From positions 1-60,884 of the forward strand of contig JANYDE010000070.1 of assembly GCA_025359915.1 (NCBI GenBank): a DNA stretch of 60,884 nucleotides. Direction: 5' to 3'. Within the stretch, counting starts at the first letter, position 1. Every line of letters begins with the position of its first letter. The stretch comes from Chamaesiphon sp. 336R_metabinner_41 (lineage in GTDB: Bacteria; Cyanobacteriota; Cyanobacteriia; Cyanobacteriales; Chamaesiphonaceae). The notes under the pieces were generated by a model. The model ran no database searches. It was not told the DNA's origin and worked only from the letters and a program-made list of their open reading frames with translations. Shown piece by piece: positions 9,590 to 19,800 of this stretch. The position numbers and the translations under genes are program-made.

Positions 9590-11293
9590 ATGAACCAAAA
9601 TAAACAACCATCTAATTTCAAACTTGCTCAGACTGGTCGGATTGCATCCTTATTGCTAGGATCTGTCTTTACAGGTGTATTAATGGCGATTGCTCCTGCA
9701 TTTGCGGGACCTACTGTATCCAGTACCTCGTTAACTAAAGTTGCAGCAGCTACACCACTATCTGAAGCAGTCAATAACACTGCACCAGCAGCAACCAAAA
9801 TTGCTCAAGCTAGCGATGTTGCTGGCAACTGGGCAGAACCTTTTATCAAAGCTCTCGTTGAAAAGGACATTATTAAAGGCTATCCTGACGGTACCTTTAA
9901 GCCCGATCAACCTGTAACCCGTGCTGAATTTGCGGCTCTACTAAACAAAGCCTTCGATCTGAAAGAAGTTCGGGCTGGACGTAAATTTAAAGATGTCCCC
10001 CAAAAATATTGGGCGGCTGAAGTAATCCAAAAAGCTTACAAAGGTGGCTTTCTCTCGGGATACCCTAATGGTACTTTTGCTCCCAAGCAAAATATCATTC
10101 GGATTCAGAGTTTAGTTTCGCTAGTCAATGGTAGCAAACTAGAACCATCTGGCAACCTCGATATCAATGGCGTATTTGGTGACGCAGCTCAAGTGCCTAG
10201 CTACGGTCAAAATGCCTTAGTAGCAGCAACTCAACGATGCGTAGCTGTCAGCGTCGAGTACGATAGTAGCAAGCTACCTGGTGGTAACTTTGGCCCCAAC
10301 ACAGTCGCAACTCGTGCTGATGTCGCCGCTTATATTCACCAAGTCTTAGTTGGTGCTGGTAGATTGACTGCTTTAGACAAAGCGAATCCTGCTAACAAGT
10401 ACATTGCTTCTTGTCCTCAAGGTGTCTACGTTACTAGCATTAAGGGCGTAGAAGCTCCCAAAATGACTGCTGACGAGGCGATCGCTAAATTGAGCATTCC
10501 TAGTCAAGTACCGGCGATCGTCGCTGCTGCTGGCACTAGTACCTTCCCAGTGGGTGGTTTAGGTACTCCTACAGCTTTTGGAGCGAACTGGGGTGACTTC
10601 TTTGTTGGTACAGGTTTCCAAGGCGAAACTCGTCCAAATATTCTCACTCCCATTGGTACTGCGCCCGGAACAGTTAAAGGTCCTGAGAATTTTGCTTACT
10701 CTGTCGGTCTTGGTTTAGGTGATGCTCGCAACTTCTTCGGTTTAGAAACTGTTGCAACAACTTACAACCGAGCACCTAATCCGGTTACTGGTGTTACCCC
10801 TGGTTCGTTTGATAATGGTGGCGTTAGTTTCAAAATCCACAAATTATTAGGCGATAACTTTGCCATCGCTGGTGGTTATGAAAATGCGATCACCTTCGGT
10901 AACACTCCTGCTGGTGATACTGCTGGTACCAATGGTGGTAAAACTGGCTACGGTGTAGCTAGCTTGATCCTCAACCCAGATCCAAACATGGGCTTCTTCA
11001 GCAACACCACTCTCTCAGTTGGTGCTGGTGCTGGTCGCTTCCGTAGTATTGGCGATATCCGCGCCAACAAAGACAATATCAACGTCTTTGGTAGTCTCGG
11101 AACCCGTTTATTCTCCAATATTTCCTTAGTTGGCGACTGGAATGGTCAAGACTTAAGTATTGGTTTACCAATCACTATTCCTTTTGGTGGTGGATCTGCA
11201 CTCCAAGTTACTCCAGCAATCGTAGATGTCGGTAATAGCGAAACTGGTGGTTCTCGCTTTGCTGTCAGCGGTGGTTTGGGTTTCCACTTCTAA
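9590..11293 (+). CDS. SLH-domain outer-membrane porin-like protein
   Basis: A 567-residue exported protein. The signal peptide spans residues 1-39 (hydrophobic core LLLGSVFTGVLMAIAP, cleavage after AFA). SLH domains lie at about 76-122 (NWAEPFIKALVEKDIIKGYPDGTFKPDQP) and 132-180 (GYPNGTFAP), with a weaker third copy to about 255. SLH domains bind peptidoglycan-linked polymers. The C-terminal half is rich in alternating Gly/aromatic strands and ends in GLGFHF, as expected for a beta-barrel with a C-terminal Phe. This fits the cyanobacterial SLH-porin class, although the barrel is shorter than in SomA/B-type porins. ATG start with a GGTGAGGAG stretch upstream. Confidence 0.82.
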   Translation: MNQNKQPSNFKLAQTGRIASLLLGSVFTGVLMAIAPAFAGPTVSSTSLTKVAAATPLSEAVNNTAPAATKIAQASDVAGNWAEPFIKALVEKDIIKGYPDGTFKPDQPVTRAEFAALLNKAFDLKEVRAGRKFKDVPQKYWAAEVIQKAYKGGFLSGYPNGTFAPKQNIIRIQSLVSLVNGSKLEPSGNLDINGVFGDAAQVPSYGQNALVAATQRCVAVSVEYDSSKLPGGNFGPNTVATRADVAAYIHQVLVGAGRLTALDKANPANKYIASCPQGVYVTSIKGVEAPKMTADEAIAKLSIPSQVPAIVAAAGTSTFPVGGLGTPTAFGANWGDFFVGTGFQGETRPNILTPIGTAPGTVKGPENFAYSVGLGLGDARNFFGLETVATTYNRAPNPVTGVTPGSFDNGGVSFKIHKLLGDNFAIAGGYENAITFGNTPAGDTAGTNGGKTGYGVASLILNPDPNMGFFSNTTLSVGAGAGRFRSIGDIRANKDNINVFGSLGTRLFSNISLVGDWNGQDLSIGLPITIPFGGGSALQVTPAIVDVGNSETGGSRFAVSGGLGFHF

Positions 11294-11319
11294 TCACAGC
11301 TAGTCGATTTGTTACCCGA

Positions 11320-11353
11320 TTGAAAATCTGAGCACCGATGCTTGGATTTTCAA
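11320..11353 (+). terminator. Hairpin between SLH gene and downstream secreted-protein gene
   Basis: A 15-bp stem (TTGAAAATCTGAGCA with TGCTTGGATTTTCAA, two G-U pairs) around CCGA. No T-run follows, so it may be an mRNA stability or partial termination structure that sets different levels for the two genes. Confidence 0.45.
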
Positions 11354-11390
11354 CGGCATTATTCATCCTCTTCAACCCTTGAATGTAAAC

Positions 11391-12086
11391 ATGAAAATCT
11401 CGTCTTATTTGTTAGGACTGGGTGCTGTAGCTAGCCTAGTGGCACTCAATCTCGCTCCAGTCAATGCTCAAGTTGGTAACGGTTCCGACAACGGCAATAC
11501 TTTTACTTCCGTCACCAACGTTGGTGGTGGTGGTGTTGTCGGTGGTAGTGGTGCCCCAGGTTATGCTGCTCAAAGTCAAGCTGCTGTCAACCAGTTTTCA
11601 CAATCTTTAACAGCTAATGCTGTTGGCGATGCTGCTACATTTGATGTCATCAATGGTGGCGCGCCCGCATCGTTAATGCCATCATTGCTACCTGCTGGTG
11701 TTGCTGCTGATGGCGCGACTGGCAAAGCTGCGATGACTTTAGCTGGTACCGTGCAAGGGATGCGGTCTGGTAATGGTAATATTAATTCAACCAAACTGAA
11801 TGCTTCAGTTGGTGCTTATAATGATTACGTCAAGGCAATGGTTGGCGAACTCGGCCCTGAGAAATCAGTTGCTGGTGCTCCCATCGGCCAAAAAGCTTTA
11901 CAAGGACTATTAGGTCAATTAGTTCAAGTTGCGAACCAATCAGCTCCTGCTGTGGCTCCTGCGGCTCCAGCTCCTGGTGCTCCAGCTCCTGGTACTCCAG
12001 ATCCTAGCGCGCCACCTGCGCCTGGTGCAGCACCTGCTCCTGGTATGCCACCTGCGCCTGGTGTCCCACCTGCTCCTAAGCAGTAG
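11391..12086 (+). CDS. Small secreted protein with Pro/Ala-rich tail
   Basis: I take the start at the ATG at 11391, which gives a clean signal peptide (MKISSYLLGLGAVASLVALNL, cleavage after VNA), rather than the upstream in-frame TTG at 11379. The mature protein has a Gly-rich segment, a central region of about 120 residues without a recognised family, and a C-terminal tail of PAPG-type repeats (about the last 45 residues). Such tails often span the cell wall or act as flexible linkers. It lies 97 bases behind the SLH gene on the same strand, so a cell-surface role is likely. Function unknown. Confidence 0.75.
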   Translation: MKISSYLLGLGAVASLVALNLAPVNAQVGNGSDNGNTFTSVTNVGGGGVVGGSGAPGYAAQSQAAVNQFSQSLTANAVGDAATFDVINGGAPASLMPSLLPAGVAADGATGKAAMTLAGTVQGMRSGNGNINSTKLNASVGAYNDYVKAMVGELGPEKSVAGAPIGQKALQGLLGQLVQVANQSAPAVAPAAPAPGAPAPGTPDPSAPPAPGAAPAPGMPPAPGVPPAPKQ

Positions 12087-12131
12087 ATTGAATTAGTTGG
12101 ACTTTCAGGTTGTTAATATACCAGTCAGTCA

Positions 12132-12171
12132 TTTCGGCGATGCTCATCGGTTGAGCATCGCCGAAAATTTT
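12132..12171 (+). terminator. Terminator after secreted-protein gene
   Basis: A 15-bp perfect stem (TTTCGGCGATGCTCA / TGAGCATCGCCGAAA) with a five-base loop, followed by ATTTT. Confidence 0.85.
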
Positions 12172-12205
12172 ATGTGTTCGCCACTCACAATGCTGATTGT
12201 GAGCG

Positions 12206-12269
12206 TTTTCCTTTCCCCTTTCCCCTTTCCCCTGTCTTGAAAAATCGCTCCACTTGGGGAAACCCCAAG
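12206..12269. repeat. CCCTTTC tandem repeat and CTTGGGG hairpin before ccmP
   Basis: 12206-12233 is a short tandem of CCCTTTC units. 12253-12269 is a perfect hairpin, CTTGGGG-AAA-CCCCAAG, followed by ACCGC. Similar C-rich tandems recur at 6333, 14134 and 20550. With the terminator, these fill the 306-base gap before ccmP. Confidence 0.7.
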
Positions 12270-12392
12270 ACCGCGTTTTTCGCTTTCCCCCTACTTCTCT
12301 AGGGATTTTGTTTCTAGTGCAACAGGTGAATGTATCGAAGAGGAATCGACCTGCGGTATACTGAGTAAGCTGGATACGTTTAAAAGAAATTC

Positions 12393-13034
12393 TTGGGAAT
12401 CGACCTCCGTAGTTACGTTTTTATCGATCGATTGCAACGCCAACATGCTGCATATCTGGGGACTGAAGCTCAGGGATTTTTGCCATTGCCATCGGATTCC
12501 TCATTGTGGATCGAAGTTTCGCCTGGAGTCGAAATCAATCAAATGATGGACATCGCGCTGAAGTCGGCAGATGTCAAGCCAGGGGTGCAGATTATCGAAC
12601 GGTTGTATGGCTTGATGGAAATCCATGCTAGCAGCCAGGGGGACGTTCATGCAGCCGGACGGGCAATCCTCGCCTATTTGGGAGTAAATCGGGCTGATTG
12701 TCTCAAGCCACGGGTAATTTCGAGTCGGATTATTCGGAATATTACGGCACATCATACGCAGATGATCAATCGGAGTCGGCGGGGGAATATGATCCTCGCG
12801 GGACAAACTCTCTATGTATTGGAAGTAGAGCCAGCAGCATATGCGGCGATTGCGGCGAATGAGGCGGAGAAATCGGCGCGGATTAATATTCTCCAAATTT
12901 CGGCGGTAGGGGTATTTGGGCGGCTGTATTTGGGTGGAGAGGAGCAGGATATCAAGGCGGCGGAGGCGGGGATATTAGCCGCGCTAGAGAGTTTACCAGG
13001 TCGTCCATTTCCAGCCGGAAGTAAGCAGGAGTAA
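12393..13034 (+). CDS. ccmP: Carboxysome shell protein CcmP (tandem BMC domain)
   Basis: The 213-residue length and sequence fit CcmP, the tandem-BMC (BMC-T) shell protein of beta-carboxysomes whose stacked trimers are proposed to gate metabolites. Visible parts are the N-terminal half ([36 protein letters not shown]) and the second half ([32 protein letters not shown], with [21 protein letters not shown]). The start is TTG at 12393, giving the usual [10 protein letters not shown]. The gene sits away from the main ccm operon, as is common. It is followed after three bases by the pentapeptide gene. I recognise it from memory of the family, not from a search. Confidence 0.78.
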   Translation: MGIDLRSYVFIDRLQRQHAAYLGTEAQGFLPLPSDSSLWIEVSPGVEINQMMDIALKSADVKPGVQIIERLYGLMEIHASSQGDVHAAGRAILAYLGVNRADCLKPRVISSRIIRNITAHHTQMINRSRRGNMILAGQTLYVLEVEPAAYAAIAANEAEKSARINILQISAVGVFGRLYLGGEEQDIKAAEAGILAALESLPGRPFPAGSKQE

Positions 13035-13037
13035 GGG

Positions 13038-13907
13038 ATGGGTGTGAGTGCAGAGGCTGTATTGCGGCAGGGCGCGGTGGCTTGGTTACATTGGCGGGAG
13101 TCATATCTGGAGGTACCAGATTTGAGTGATGCTCAGTTGATGGGGTTGAATCTACGGGGTGCGGATCTACGGGAGGTGAATCTGCGTAGAGCTAATCTAG
13201 ATGGTGCGAAATTAGTCGCCGCCAATTTGACGGGAGCAAATATTAGTAATGGGATACTCGATCGAGCGGATCTGGTTGATGCTAATCTTAGATCGATCGA
13301 GGCGATTAATTGTCGAGCTGTAGGTGCAGATTTTCAACGAGCGAATCTCTGTGATGCCAATTTGATGGGGAGTAATTTGAGCTATGCGGATCTGCGGAAT
13401 GCCGATTTGTCAAGCGTAAATGCGATTTCGATTGATTTAACGGCCGCCAAGTTGAGGGAAGCGGATCTAAATTGTATTAAATTACACCGTTCTACGCTTT
13501 GCTATGCAGATTTAGTGCAGACTAATTTGGCTCAGGCAGATCTGAGTCAGGCAATTTTAACTGAAACAGAGTTGGGTGGGGCACATTTATATCAGGCGAA
13601 TCTCTCTCAGGCATGGTTGAGACGAGCGCATTTAGTAAATATTTATGCTATTTTTGCCAATTTCGACCGAGCAAATCTGACGGATGCAGATCTATCTTGG
13701 GCTAATCTGACTAAAACTAGCTGTATGGGGGCAATTCTCCACGGTACGAACCTGCGCGGTGCGAATCTCACAAACATTGACTTATCCGGTGCCGACTTGT
13801 CTGGGGCGAATCTCACTGGGGCAAATTTGAGCTATGCCAATCTCCGTCAGACTATTTTGACTGAGACGAATTTAACAGACACCATCCTGACAGGTGTGAT
13901 TCGCTAA
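13038..13907 (+). CDS. Pentapeptide-repeat protein
   Basis: A 289-residue protein made almost entirely of A(D/N)LXX repeats from about residue 25 to the end (NLRGADLREVNLRRANLDGAK and onward), predicted to form a right-handed quadrilateral beta-helix. There is no signal peptide or membrane segment. The short N-terminal part (residues 1-25, AVAWLHWRESYLEVPDLS) is not repetitive. It starts three bases after the ccmP stop, with GTAAGGG before the ATG, so the two are probably co-transcribed. Function unknown; a carboxysome link is only suggested by the neighbour. Confidence 0.9.
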   Translation: MGVSAEAVLRQGAVAWLHWRESYLEVPDLSDAQLMGLNLRGADLREVNLRRANLDGAKLVAANLTGANISNGILDRADLVDANLRSIEAINCRAVGADFQRANLCDANLMGSNLSYADLRNADLSSVNAISIDLTAAKLREADLNCIKLHRSTLCYADLVQTNLAQADLSQAILTETELGGAHLYQANLSQAWLRRAHLVNIYAIFANFDRANLTDADLSWANLTKTSCMGAILHGTNLRGANLTNIDLSGADLSGANLTGANLSYANLRQTILTETNLTDTILTGVIR

Positions 13908-14097
13908 TCCATACATTGATTACTGTTAAGTAAGTTGACAAAATTAATTACACAAGATTTTGACTAGATACCTTTTCTCTAAGAGATTTGAAAATCTTGA
14001 GTATGCAATTAATTCTGTCCAGGTACTTATCTCAGCTTGCAATAGTACGTAAGTATTGGCAATTGTCGTAGATCTGAGGGTACCCACAAGGGGCACC

Positions 14098-14232
14098 CTA
14101 GTACTGAGCGACGTAAATCCAGGTACTATTTCGGGAAAGGGGAAAGGGGAAAGGGGAAAGGGAAAAGGGGGAGCTGGGAGTAAGGAATAGGGTATGGGAA
14201 ATGGTGGCTTAACTTACGCCGCTCAGTACTAG
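14098..14232. mobile_element. MITE-like foldback element, 19-bp inverted ends
   Basis: The left end CTAGTACTGAGCGACGTAA (14098-14116) and right end TTACGCCGCTCAGTACTAG (14214-14232) are inverted repeats with one mismatch. The 135-base element has no ORF and contains GGGAAAG tandem repeats. CTAG at each end may be a duplicated target. The right 32 bases recur exactly at 6301-6332. Confidence 0.75.
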
Positions 14233-14258
14233 ATCTGCGCTTAGTACTAAGTAATCGA

Positions 14259-14295
14259 GCAAAACCAGATAAAAATATCTGGTTTTGTTTTTTTT
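14259..14295 (+). terminator. Rho-independent terminator
   Basis: The core is an 11-bp perfect stem, AAAACCAGATA / TATCTGGTTTT with an AAAA loop, extended by C-G and G-U pairs and followed by eight T. It is the only strong plus-strand terminator after the ccmP-pentapeptide pair, although the MITE lies in between. Confidence 0.85.
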
Positions 14296-14553
14296 GGAAG
14301 CAATCTGGGAACACTATCTAAGTGAGGATCGAAAAGAGCTTTTGATTTGATGAGAGATCTCGAACACCGACTATTCCAGATGTATTCACCATAATAAGTA
14401 GTAGTTGAGTAGGCTTAGTTACAAATTTATTTCCAGTATTATTACAAGTACGCGATCTCAGCCATCGATTGCCTGCTTTAAATATTTAATATACATAAAT
14501 GTTCTCGTGCAAATACTTAATTTGAAAATCTAGTAGGTTAATGGTATAAAGTA

Positions 14554-15822
14554 ATGCTTAAAACTAGCGATCCGGCAGCAGCTCTGAGCTTTAAGGATCT
14601 AATTATTCAATTAAAAAATATCAAAACTGATTCTTTGAGTGGCAATTTAGTTGTCAAAGTTGAGCCAAGTTTGACCTGGACATTTTCATTTCGGACAGGG
14701 CGGATTGGCTGGGTGAATGGTGGGGTAGATTTGCTCGATTGTTGGCAAAGAAATTTGGCATTGGCGCAACTTGATATTCCATTGCATAAGTTAGCAGATA
14801 TTAATAATCCAGTGGTTAAGGCATTGGATTCGCATACGTTAGCAGATCTATTGGTTGAGAAATTTATCGATCGCGAAAAGTGTGCGAATCTAGTTACGGG
14901 CATGACGATCGAAAGTCTATTTGACATCATTCAGTTTAGTCAGTATAGTGGCAATCGCCTCGCTTATAAATTTACTGAAACTGGAGCTGGAAATGCTGAT
15001 TTGAATCTAGTTCTACCATTATTAGAAATCGATCTAATCCTCACTAAATCGATTCAAACATGGCAAGAATGGTCAAAGGGAGGATTAGCTGTTTATGCAC
15101 CTAGTCTATTTCCGAATATTTCTAAGACACGGGAAGAAATCTCCCAAATGCTCGATGGTTCGGAGCTATATCATACAGTTTTGGCGATCGATGGGAATCG
15201 GTCGATTCGGCGATTGGCAGCCAACAATCGGCAGTCTATTCTCGATTTTACGACTACGTTATTACCACTATTTCGTTCGGGTTTTATTAGTTTATTACCT
15301 CAACCAAAATCTAGAGGAGCTAAAATTTATAGCATTGAGATCAGCAATCAATTAAGTCAGGAAACTAAATCTCAGAGTTTAGATCTGAGTAATCGGTTGA
15401 GTCCAAGCGGTACAAATTCTTTGTCATTAGAAACTCCGTCGATGAAACAAGCTCCATTAGTTGCTTGTGTTGATGATAGTTTGTTGATTTATCAATCGTT
15501 GGACAGAATTCTCACGGCAAATGGATATCGGCATTATGGAGTCCAAGATCCACTCAAAATCATGCCGAGTTTAATTAGAAATAAGCCAGATTTTATTTTC
15601 TTGGATTTATTGATGCCGATTACTAATGGTTATGAGGTATGCGAGCAAATTAGAAAAACTCCTAGTTTGAAACATATTCCCGTAATCATTCTCACGGGTA
15701 AAGATGGATTGATCGATCGAATGCGATCCAAAATGGTCGGAGCGACTGGTTTTCTTGGTAAACCAGTTGAGGCAGAGGCGGTTTTGAAAATGCTTGAAAA
15801 ATATCTTGTTGTAGGTGAATAA
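14554..15822 (+). CDS. PatA-type response regulator (DUF4388-like + REC), PixG/PilG-like
   Basis: A 422-residue protein. The N-terminal region (about 1-280) resembles the DUF4388/PatA N-terminal domain (SFKDLIIQLKNIKTDSLSG, WTFSFRTGRIGWVNGG). The C-terminal receiver domain starts at about 305 with ACVDDS; the phospho-acceptor is Asp351 in FLDLLMP, with Thr in ILTGKDG and Lys in LGKP. In cyanobacterial taxis operons, the first gene (pixG/pilG/taxP) encodes this architecture and is thought to signal to the type IV pilus machinery. It is followed after two bases by the CheY gene, which argues for translational coupling. Confidence 0.88.
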   Translation: MLKTSDPAAALSFKDLIIQLKNIKTDSLSGNLVVKVEPSLTWTFSFRTGRIGWVNGGVDLLDCWQRNLALAQLDIPLHKLADINNPVVKALDSHTLADLLVEKFIDREKCANLVTGMTIESLFDIIQFSQYSGNRLAYKFTETGAGNADLNLVLPLLEIDLILTKSIQTWQEWSKGGLAVYAPSLFPNISKTREEISQMLDGSELYHTVLAIDGNRSIRRLAANNRQSILDFTTTLLPLFRSGFISLLPQPKSRGAKIYSIEISNQLSQETKSQSLDLSNRLSPSGTNSLSLETPSMKQAPLVACVDDSLLIYQSLDRILTANGYRHYGVQDPLKIMPSLIRNKPDFIFLDLLMPITNGYEVCEQIRKTPSLKHIPVIILTGKDGLIDRMRSKMVGATGFLGKPVEAEAVLKMLEKYLVVGE

Positions 15823-15824
15823 TC

Positions 15825-16187
15825 ATGAGTCAGATTTTAATTGTTGAAGATAGTAAGTTAGAAGCAGATAAGCTCCGGAAATGTTTAGAAAATCAAGGAT
15901 TTTCAATTCTGATAGTTACTAGTGGTGAAGAAGCTGAGTTGAGACTCAAAAATTTTAAACCAAACTTAATTGTACTCGATGTAATTTTACCTGGAGAAAG
16001 TGGTTTTGAGCTATGTCGTAAGCTCAAGAATGAGCCATCCACTCAAAGTATTCCGATCGTGATGTATTCAACGAAGGATAAAGAGATCGATCGAACTTGG
16101 GGAGATATGAGTGGTGCTGATGCTTATTTGAGTAAGACGGTTGATGAAACAACTTTATTAGCAACGATAGATCGGTTAATGAATTGA
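15825..16187 (+). CDS. CheY-like response regulator (PixH/PilH-like)
   Basis: A single receiver domain of 120 residues. The acidic pocket is VEDS (Glu8, Asp9), the phospho-acceptor is Asp52 in VLDVILP, and the conserved Ser/Thr and Lys are in MYSTKD and YLSKT. It has no output domain. It is the second gene of a PixGHIJL-like operon, the position of PixH/PilH, which modulates pilus-based motility. Confidence 0.92.
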   Translation: MSQILIVEDSKLEADKLRKCLENQGFSILIVTSGEEAELRLKNFKPNLIVLDVILPGESGFELCRKLKNEPSTQSIPIVMYSTKDKEIDRTWGDMSGADAYLSKTVDETTLLATIDRLMN

Positions 16188-16208
16188 ATTACATAAATTA
16201 ATAAGGTT

Positions 16209-16754
16209 ATGAATAAAATTATTGACAAGGTGCCATCATATCAGATCGATAGTCGATTAGTACGAGGGAATGATTCAAATAATGAAACTCAAAGATTTTT
16301 GGGATTTACGATTGGCAATAGCTTAAATGCATTGATTCCATTGGTGAACTTGCAAGCAACAATCAAAATTTCATTGGCGGAGATTTTGCCAGTACCACAA
16401 ATGAGTAACTCATTATTGGGGATTATTAATTATGGAGGTAAAGCTACCTGGGTGGTTGATTTAGCTCATCTGATGGGTGGATCTTGTTATCTTCATGCAC
16501 CAGAAGTCACAACTGGAATGGGAATGCTATTTCGAGTTCAAAATGAGACTGTGGCACTATTGATCGATCGAGTCGGTACGATTGAAACTTACAATCCACA
16601 GCACTGTTTGGAGATCGGTGAGGCGATGTTTACCGATCGAATGCGATCGTTTTTATCGGGCTATTTTATCGATACTGAGCAGCAATCGCGGGTGGTGGTA
16701 GATCTTCAGCAGGTAATTCGATTCTCGACAGGAGACGCTAGTTATGGCTCTTAA
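16209..16754 (+). CDS. CheW-like adaptor (PixI/PilI-like)
   Basis: A 181-residue CheW domain protein. It should bridge the receptor encoded next and the CheA kinase. Recognisable are FLGFTIGNSLNALIPL, the LPVPQMSNSLLGIINYGGKATWVVDL core, and the C-terminal VALLIDRVGTIETY. It follows the CheY gene by 21 bases and precedes the receptor gene by 76. Confidence 0.9.
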   Translation: MNKIIDKVPSYQIDSRLVRGNDSNNETQRFLGFTIGNSLNALIPLVNLQATIKISLAEILPVPQMSNSLLGIINYGGKATWVVDLAHLMGGSCYLHAPEVTTGMGMLFRVQNETVALLIDRVGTIETYNPQHCLEIGEAMFTDRMRSFLSGYFIDTEQQSRVVVDLQQVIRFSTGDASYGS

Positions 16755-16830
16755 TCAGCACAGCAGAGATCGATTAATTCTCAGTATATCTAAATTAACT
16801 AGTAAAAATTAGCAACTAAAATTATTTAAA

Positions 16831-19800
16831 ATGTTGAAAAATTTATTCAGTTCGGCAGAAGAAAGATCGGACAAAGCGACAGATGGATTCGATCGCAATC
16901 CCTTACCAGAGCAACAACAGATGTTTAATCCAGATCGAGGTTCAATAACTAGTACTGCGGCAAAACAGCAGCTATTATCGATTTTACAAGACGCTCAAAT
17001 TAAATTAGAGAATTCTAATAGTCCTGCGGCAGAGCCACTGCGTCAAAATCTACGTAAGGCAAGAGAATTGGCTGGATTTTTGTCAGCTCATATTGCTACG
17101 GCACCTGCTAGTATTGATGCTGAAAAAATTTATCAAGTTGCGACTAGAATCAGACAGTCGGGGACTCCGGCGGCAGCATTGAATAGTGCCGTTAGCGAGA
17201 TTAAATTATTGCTTAATGCCGATCGAGTATTAGTATATGAATTGACTGGGGCGACGACGGGTAAGGTGGTGGCTGAGGCGATTCAAAGTGGATTTACACC
17301 AACCTTAGGCGCGGAGATTCCCCAAATTGGATTTGGATTTGAGCAATTGACAGACGATCGATCTCATCGAGCAATTTCTCTAATCAATAGTCAAGTTAGT
17401 CCTTATCAAAAACAAATCCTCGAACAATATCAAGTTCAGGCGACGATGGCAGTTCCCATTTTAATTAATGGTTACTCGGCAAACACTGATAGCTTTAATT
17501 TGGGTCGAGTTTGGGGACTATTGGTAGTTCAACAGTGTAGTCAAGCTCGTCAATGGACGGAAGCAGAGACAGCTTGTCTCTCCCAATTATCCCTCGAATT
17601 GACCCTGGCACTCCAGCCAAATCAACCCCTATTACAATTATCCCAACGCCGCGATCTGTTGGCAACAATTGATCTCGAAGCGCAGGAATTGATCCAAGGG
17701 ATTCTCGATCGGATTCGCGAATCATTGCAAGCAGATCGAGCGATGGTTTACGCTTATAATCCAGATTGGAGCGGTCAAATTATTGGCGAATCTGTTGGGA
17801 GCAATTGGGCAAAAGCGGGAAATTCACTCGATCGAGATTACTTTGTAACGGGTGAGAACTATAAGCCTTATTATGTAGTTAACGACCTCCAAACTAAAGG
17901 CTTGGCTCGCGCCGTGATGGAGAAGCTGGAACCATTTCAAATGAAAGCTTACATCGTCGTGCCGATCGTTTCTAATAATCAATTAATCGGTTTACTCGGC
18001 GTATATCAAAATTCTGGTCCTCGGAACTGGCAAGAATCCGATCTGAACGCGATGTTGGAATTTGCCAAGAACTTCAGCTTACCACTGCAACAGACCGCCA
18101 ATCGCCGTCAAGCGCAGTTTCAGACCAAATTGATGGAGAACCGCCTCGAACGCGAGCGCGGATTGGCTAAACTCCAAGAACGATTAAGAACCGCCAGAGA
18201 TGCTCAAAACGTCTTCCAGATTGCCACCCTCGACGGACGTAAACTGCTAGATAGCGAACGCGCAGCAGTTTACAAGTTTAACCCTGATTATAGTGGTCGA
18301 TTTGTATCTGAATCAGCTACTCCTGGTTGGTCAGATTTGGTCAAAATTATTCCGTTTATTCAGGATACCTTTTTACAACGCACGAAAGGTGGACGTTATA
18401 AAGACGGCGAATGTCTGGCGGTGAATGATATCTATACACATGGGCACCAAACTTGCCACGTCCAACTGTTAGAACAGATGGAAGCGAGAGCTTATATTAT
18501 CGCCCCAATTTTTGGAGCCAACCGGAAATTGTGGGGATTGATTGCTGTCTATCAAAACTCTGGAGCGCGTCAATGGCAAGTAGAGGAGGTCGAAACCCTC
18601 CGCCAAATCGGCTTGCAAGTTGGGATTGCGATGGAGCAAATCGATTATATCCAACAGTTACAAAAGAAAGCCGAGCAAGAGCAAACAATTAATCGAATTT
18701 CCGAACGGATCCGCCAATCTTTAGCTGTTGATGATATCTTCAAAAGTGTCGTTCAAGAAATCCGTCAAGCTGCTAAAGCCGATCGATCTGTTGTCTATCA
18801 GTTTAACCCTGATTGGAGCGGTCAAGTTGTTTCCGAGTCCGTCGGCGGCGGCTGGGTGTCACTGCTAGTCGAACAAGCAAAAGATGAAGTCTTAGCTGGC
18901 AATCGGACTCAAAGCGATCGCTGCTTGCTTCGCAAATGGTCGGGCAAAGATATTACCGAAGAAGATACTTACCTCCAAAATAATAAAGGTGGTAAATATG
19001 CAAAAGGTGAAAAATCAACAGCGGTAAATGATATTTATACTCGTAAATTTCCTGACTGCTATATTAAATCCTTAGAAAAATATCAAGCTAAGGCATATAT
19101 CCTTGCACCGATTTTCGTCGGTGAGAAATTGTGGGGATTATTGGGAGTTTATCAAAATGATGCGCCGCGTGTCTGGGATGAATCCGAACGCGCAGTCATC
19201 GAACAAGTCGCCCTCCAAATCGGCGTAGCCTTACAACTTGCTGAATACTTAGAACGTGTTCGCACCCAGGAACAAGAGTTGTCTCAAATAGTCGATCGAG
19301 AACGGGCTACACGGCAGGAATTGGAGTCCGAGGCGCTGCGAGTCCTTAAAGCGATCGGACCATCCTTCCGAGGCGATTTAACTGTACGTGCGCCGCTATC
19401 TGAAACTGAGATCGGCACCATTGCGGATGGATATAACACCACGATTCAAAGTCTCCGAGAACTGGTGCGTCAAGTCCAAACCGCTGCTACCAGCGTGAGC
19501 AGCACTTCCAGTGCCAACAACGTCCTGGTTGACAACCTCTCGGCTCAAGCCAAACAAGAACTCGCTCAACTCGATCGAGCCTTGACACAAGTAAGTCTGA
19601 TGGCGGCTTCCAGCCAAGAAGTAGCCGACTTCGCTCAAAAAGTCGAACAGGTAGTTCAATCAGCCAACCGCACCGTTCAAAATGGTGATGCCCTGATGGA
19701 AAATACCGTTGAGGAAATCTTGGAAATTCGCTCAACGGTATCGACAACTGCCAAAAAGATTAAACGTCTCGGTGAAACCTTCCAGAAGATTTCTAAAGTT

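Larger units (their letters stand above)
13908..14553. other. Intergenic region with MITE and terminator
   Basis: 646 bases without a credible gene. It contains a foldback element (14098-14232), internal GGGAAAG-type tandem repeats and a strong terminator (14259-14295). The remainder, up to the PatA-type gene, is AT-rich and presumably holds the operon promoter, which I could not pinpoint. Confidence 0.6.

Noticed and set aside
17650-18100. GAF2 of the receptor as a bilin-binding domain
   Set aside because: No Cys at the chromophore position (segment reads [21 protein letters not shown]), so it is not counted as a photosensor.
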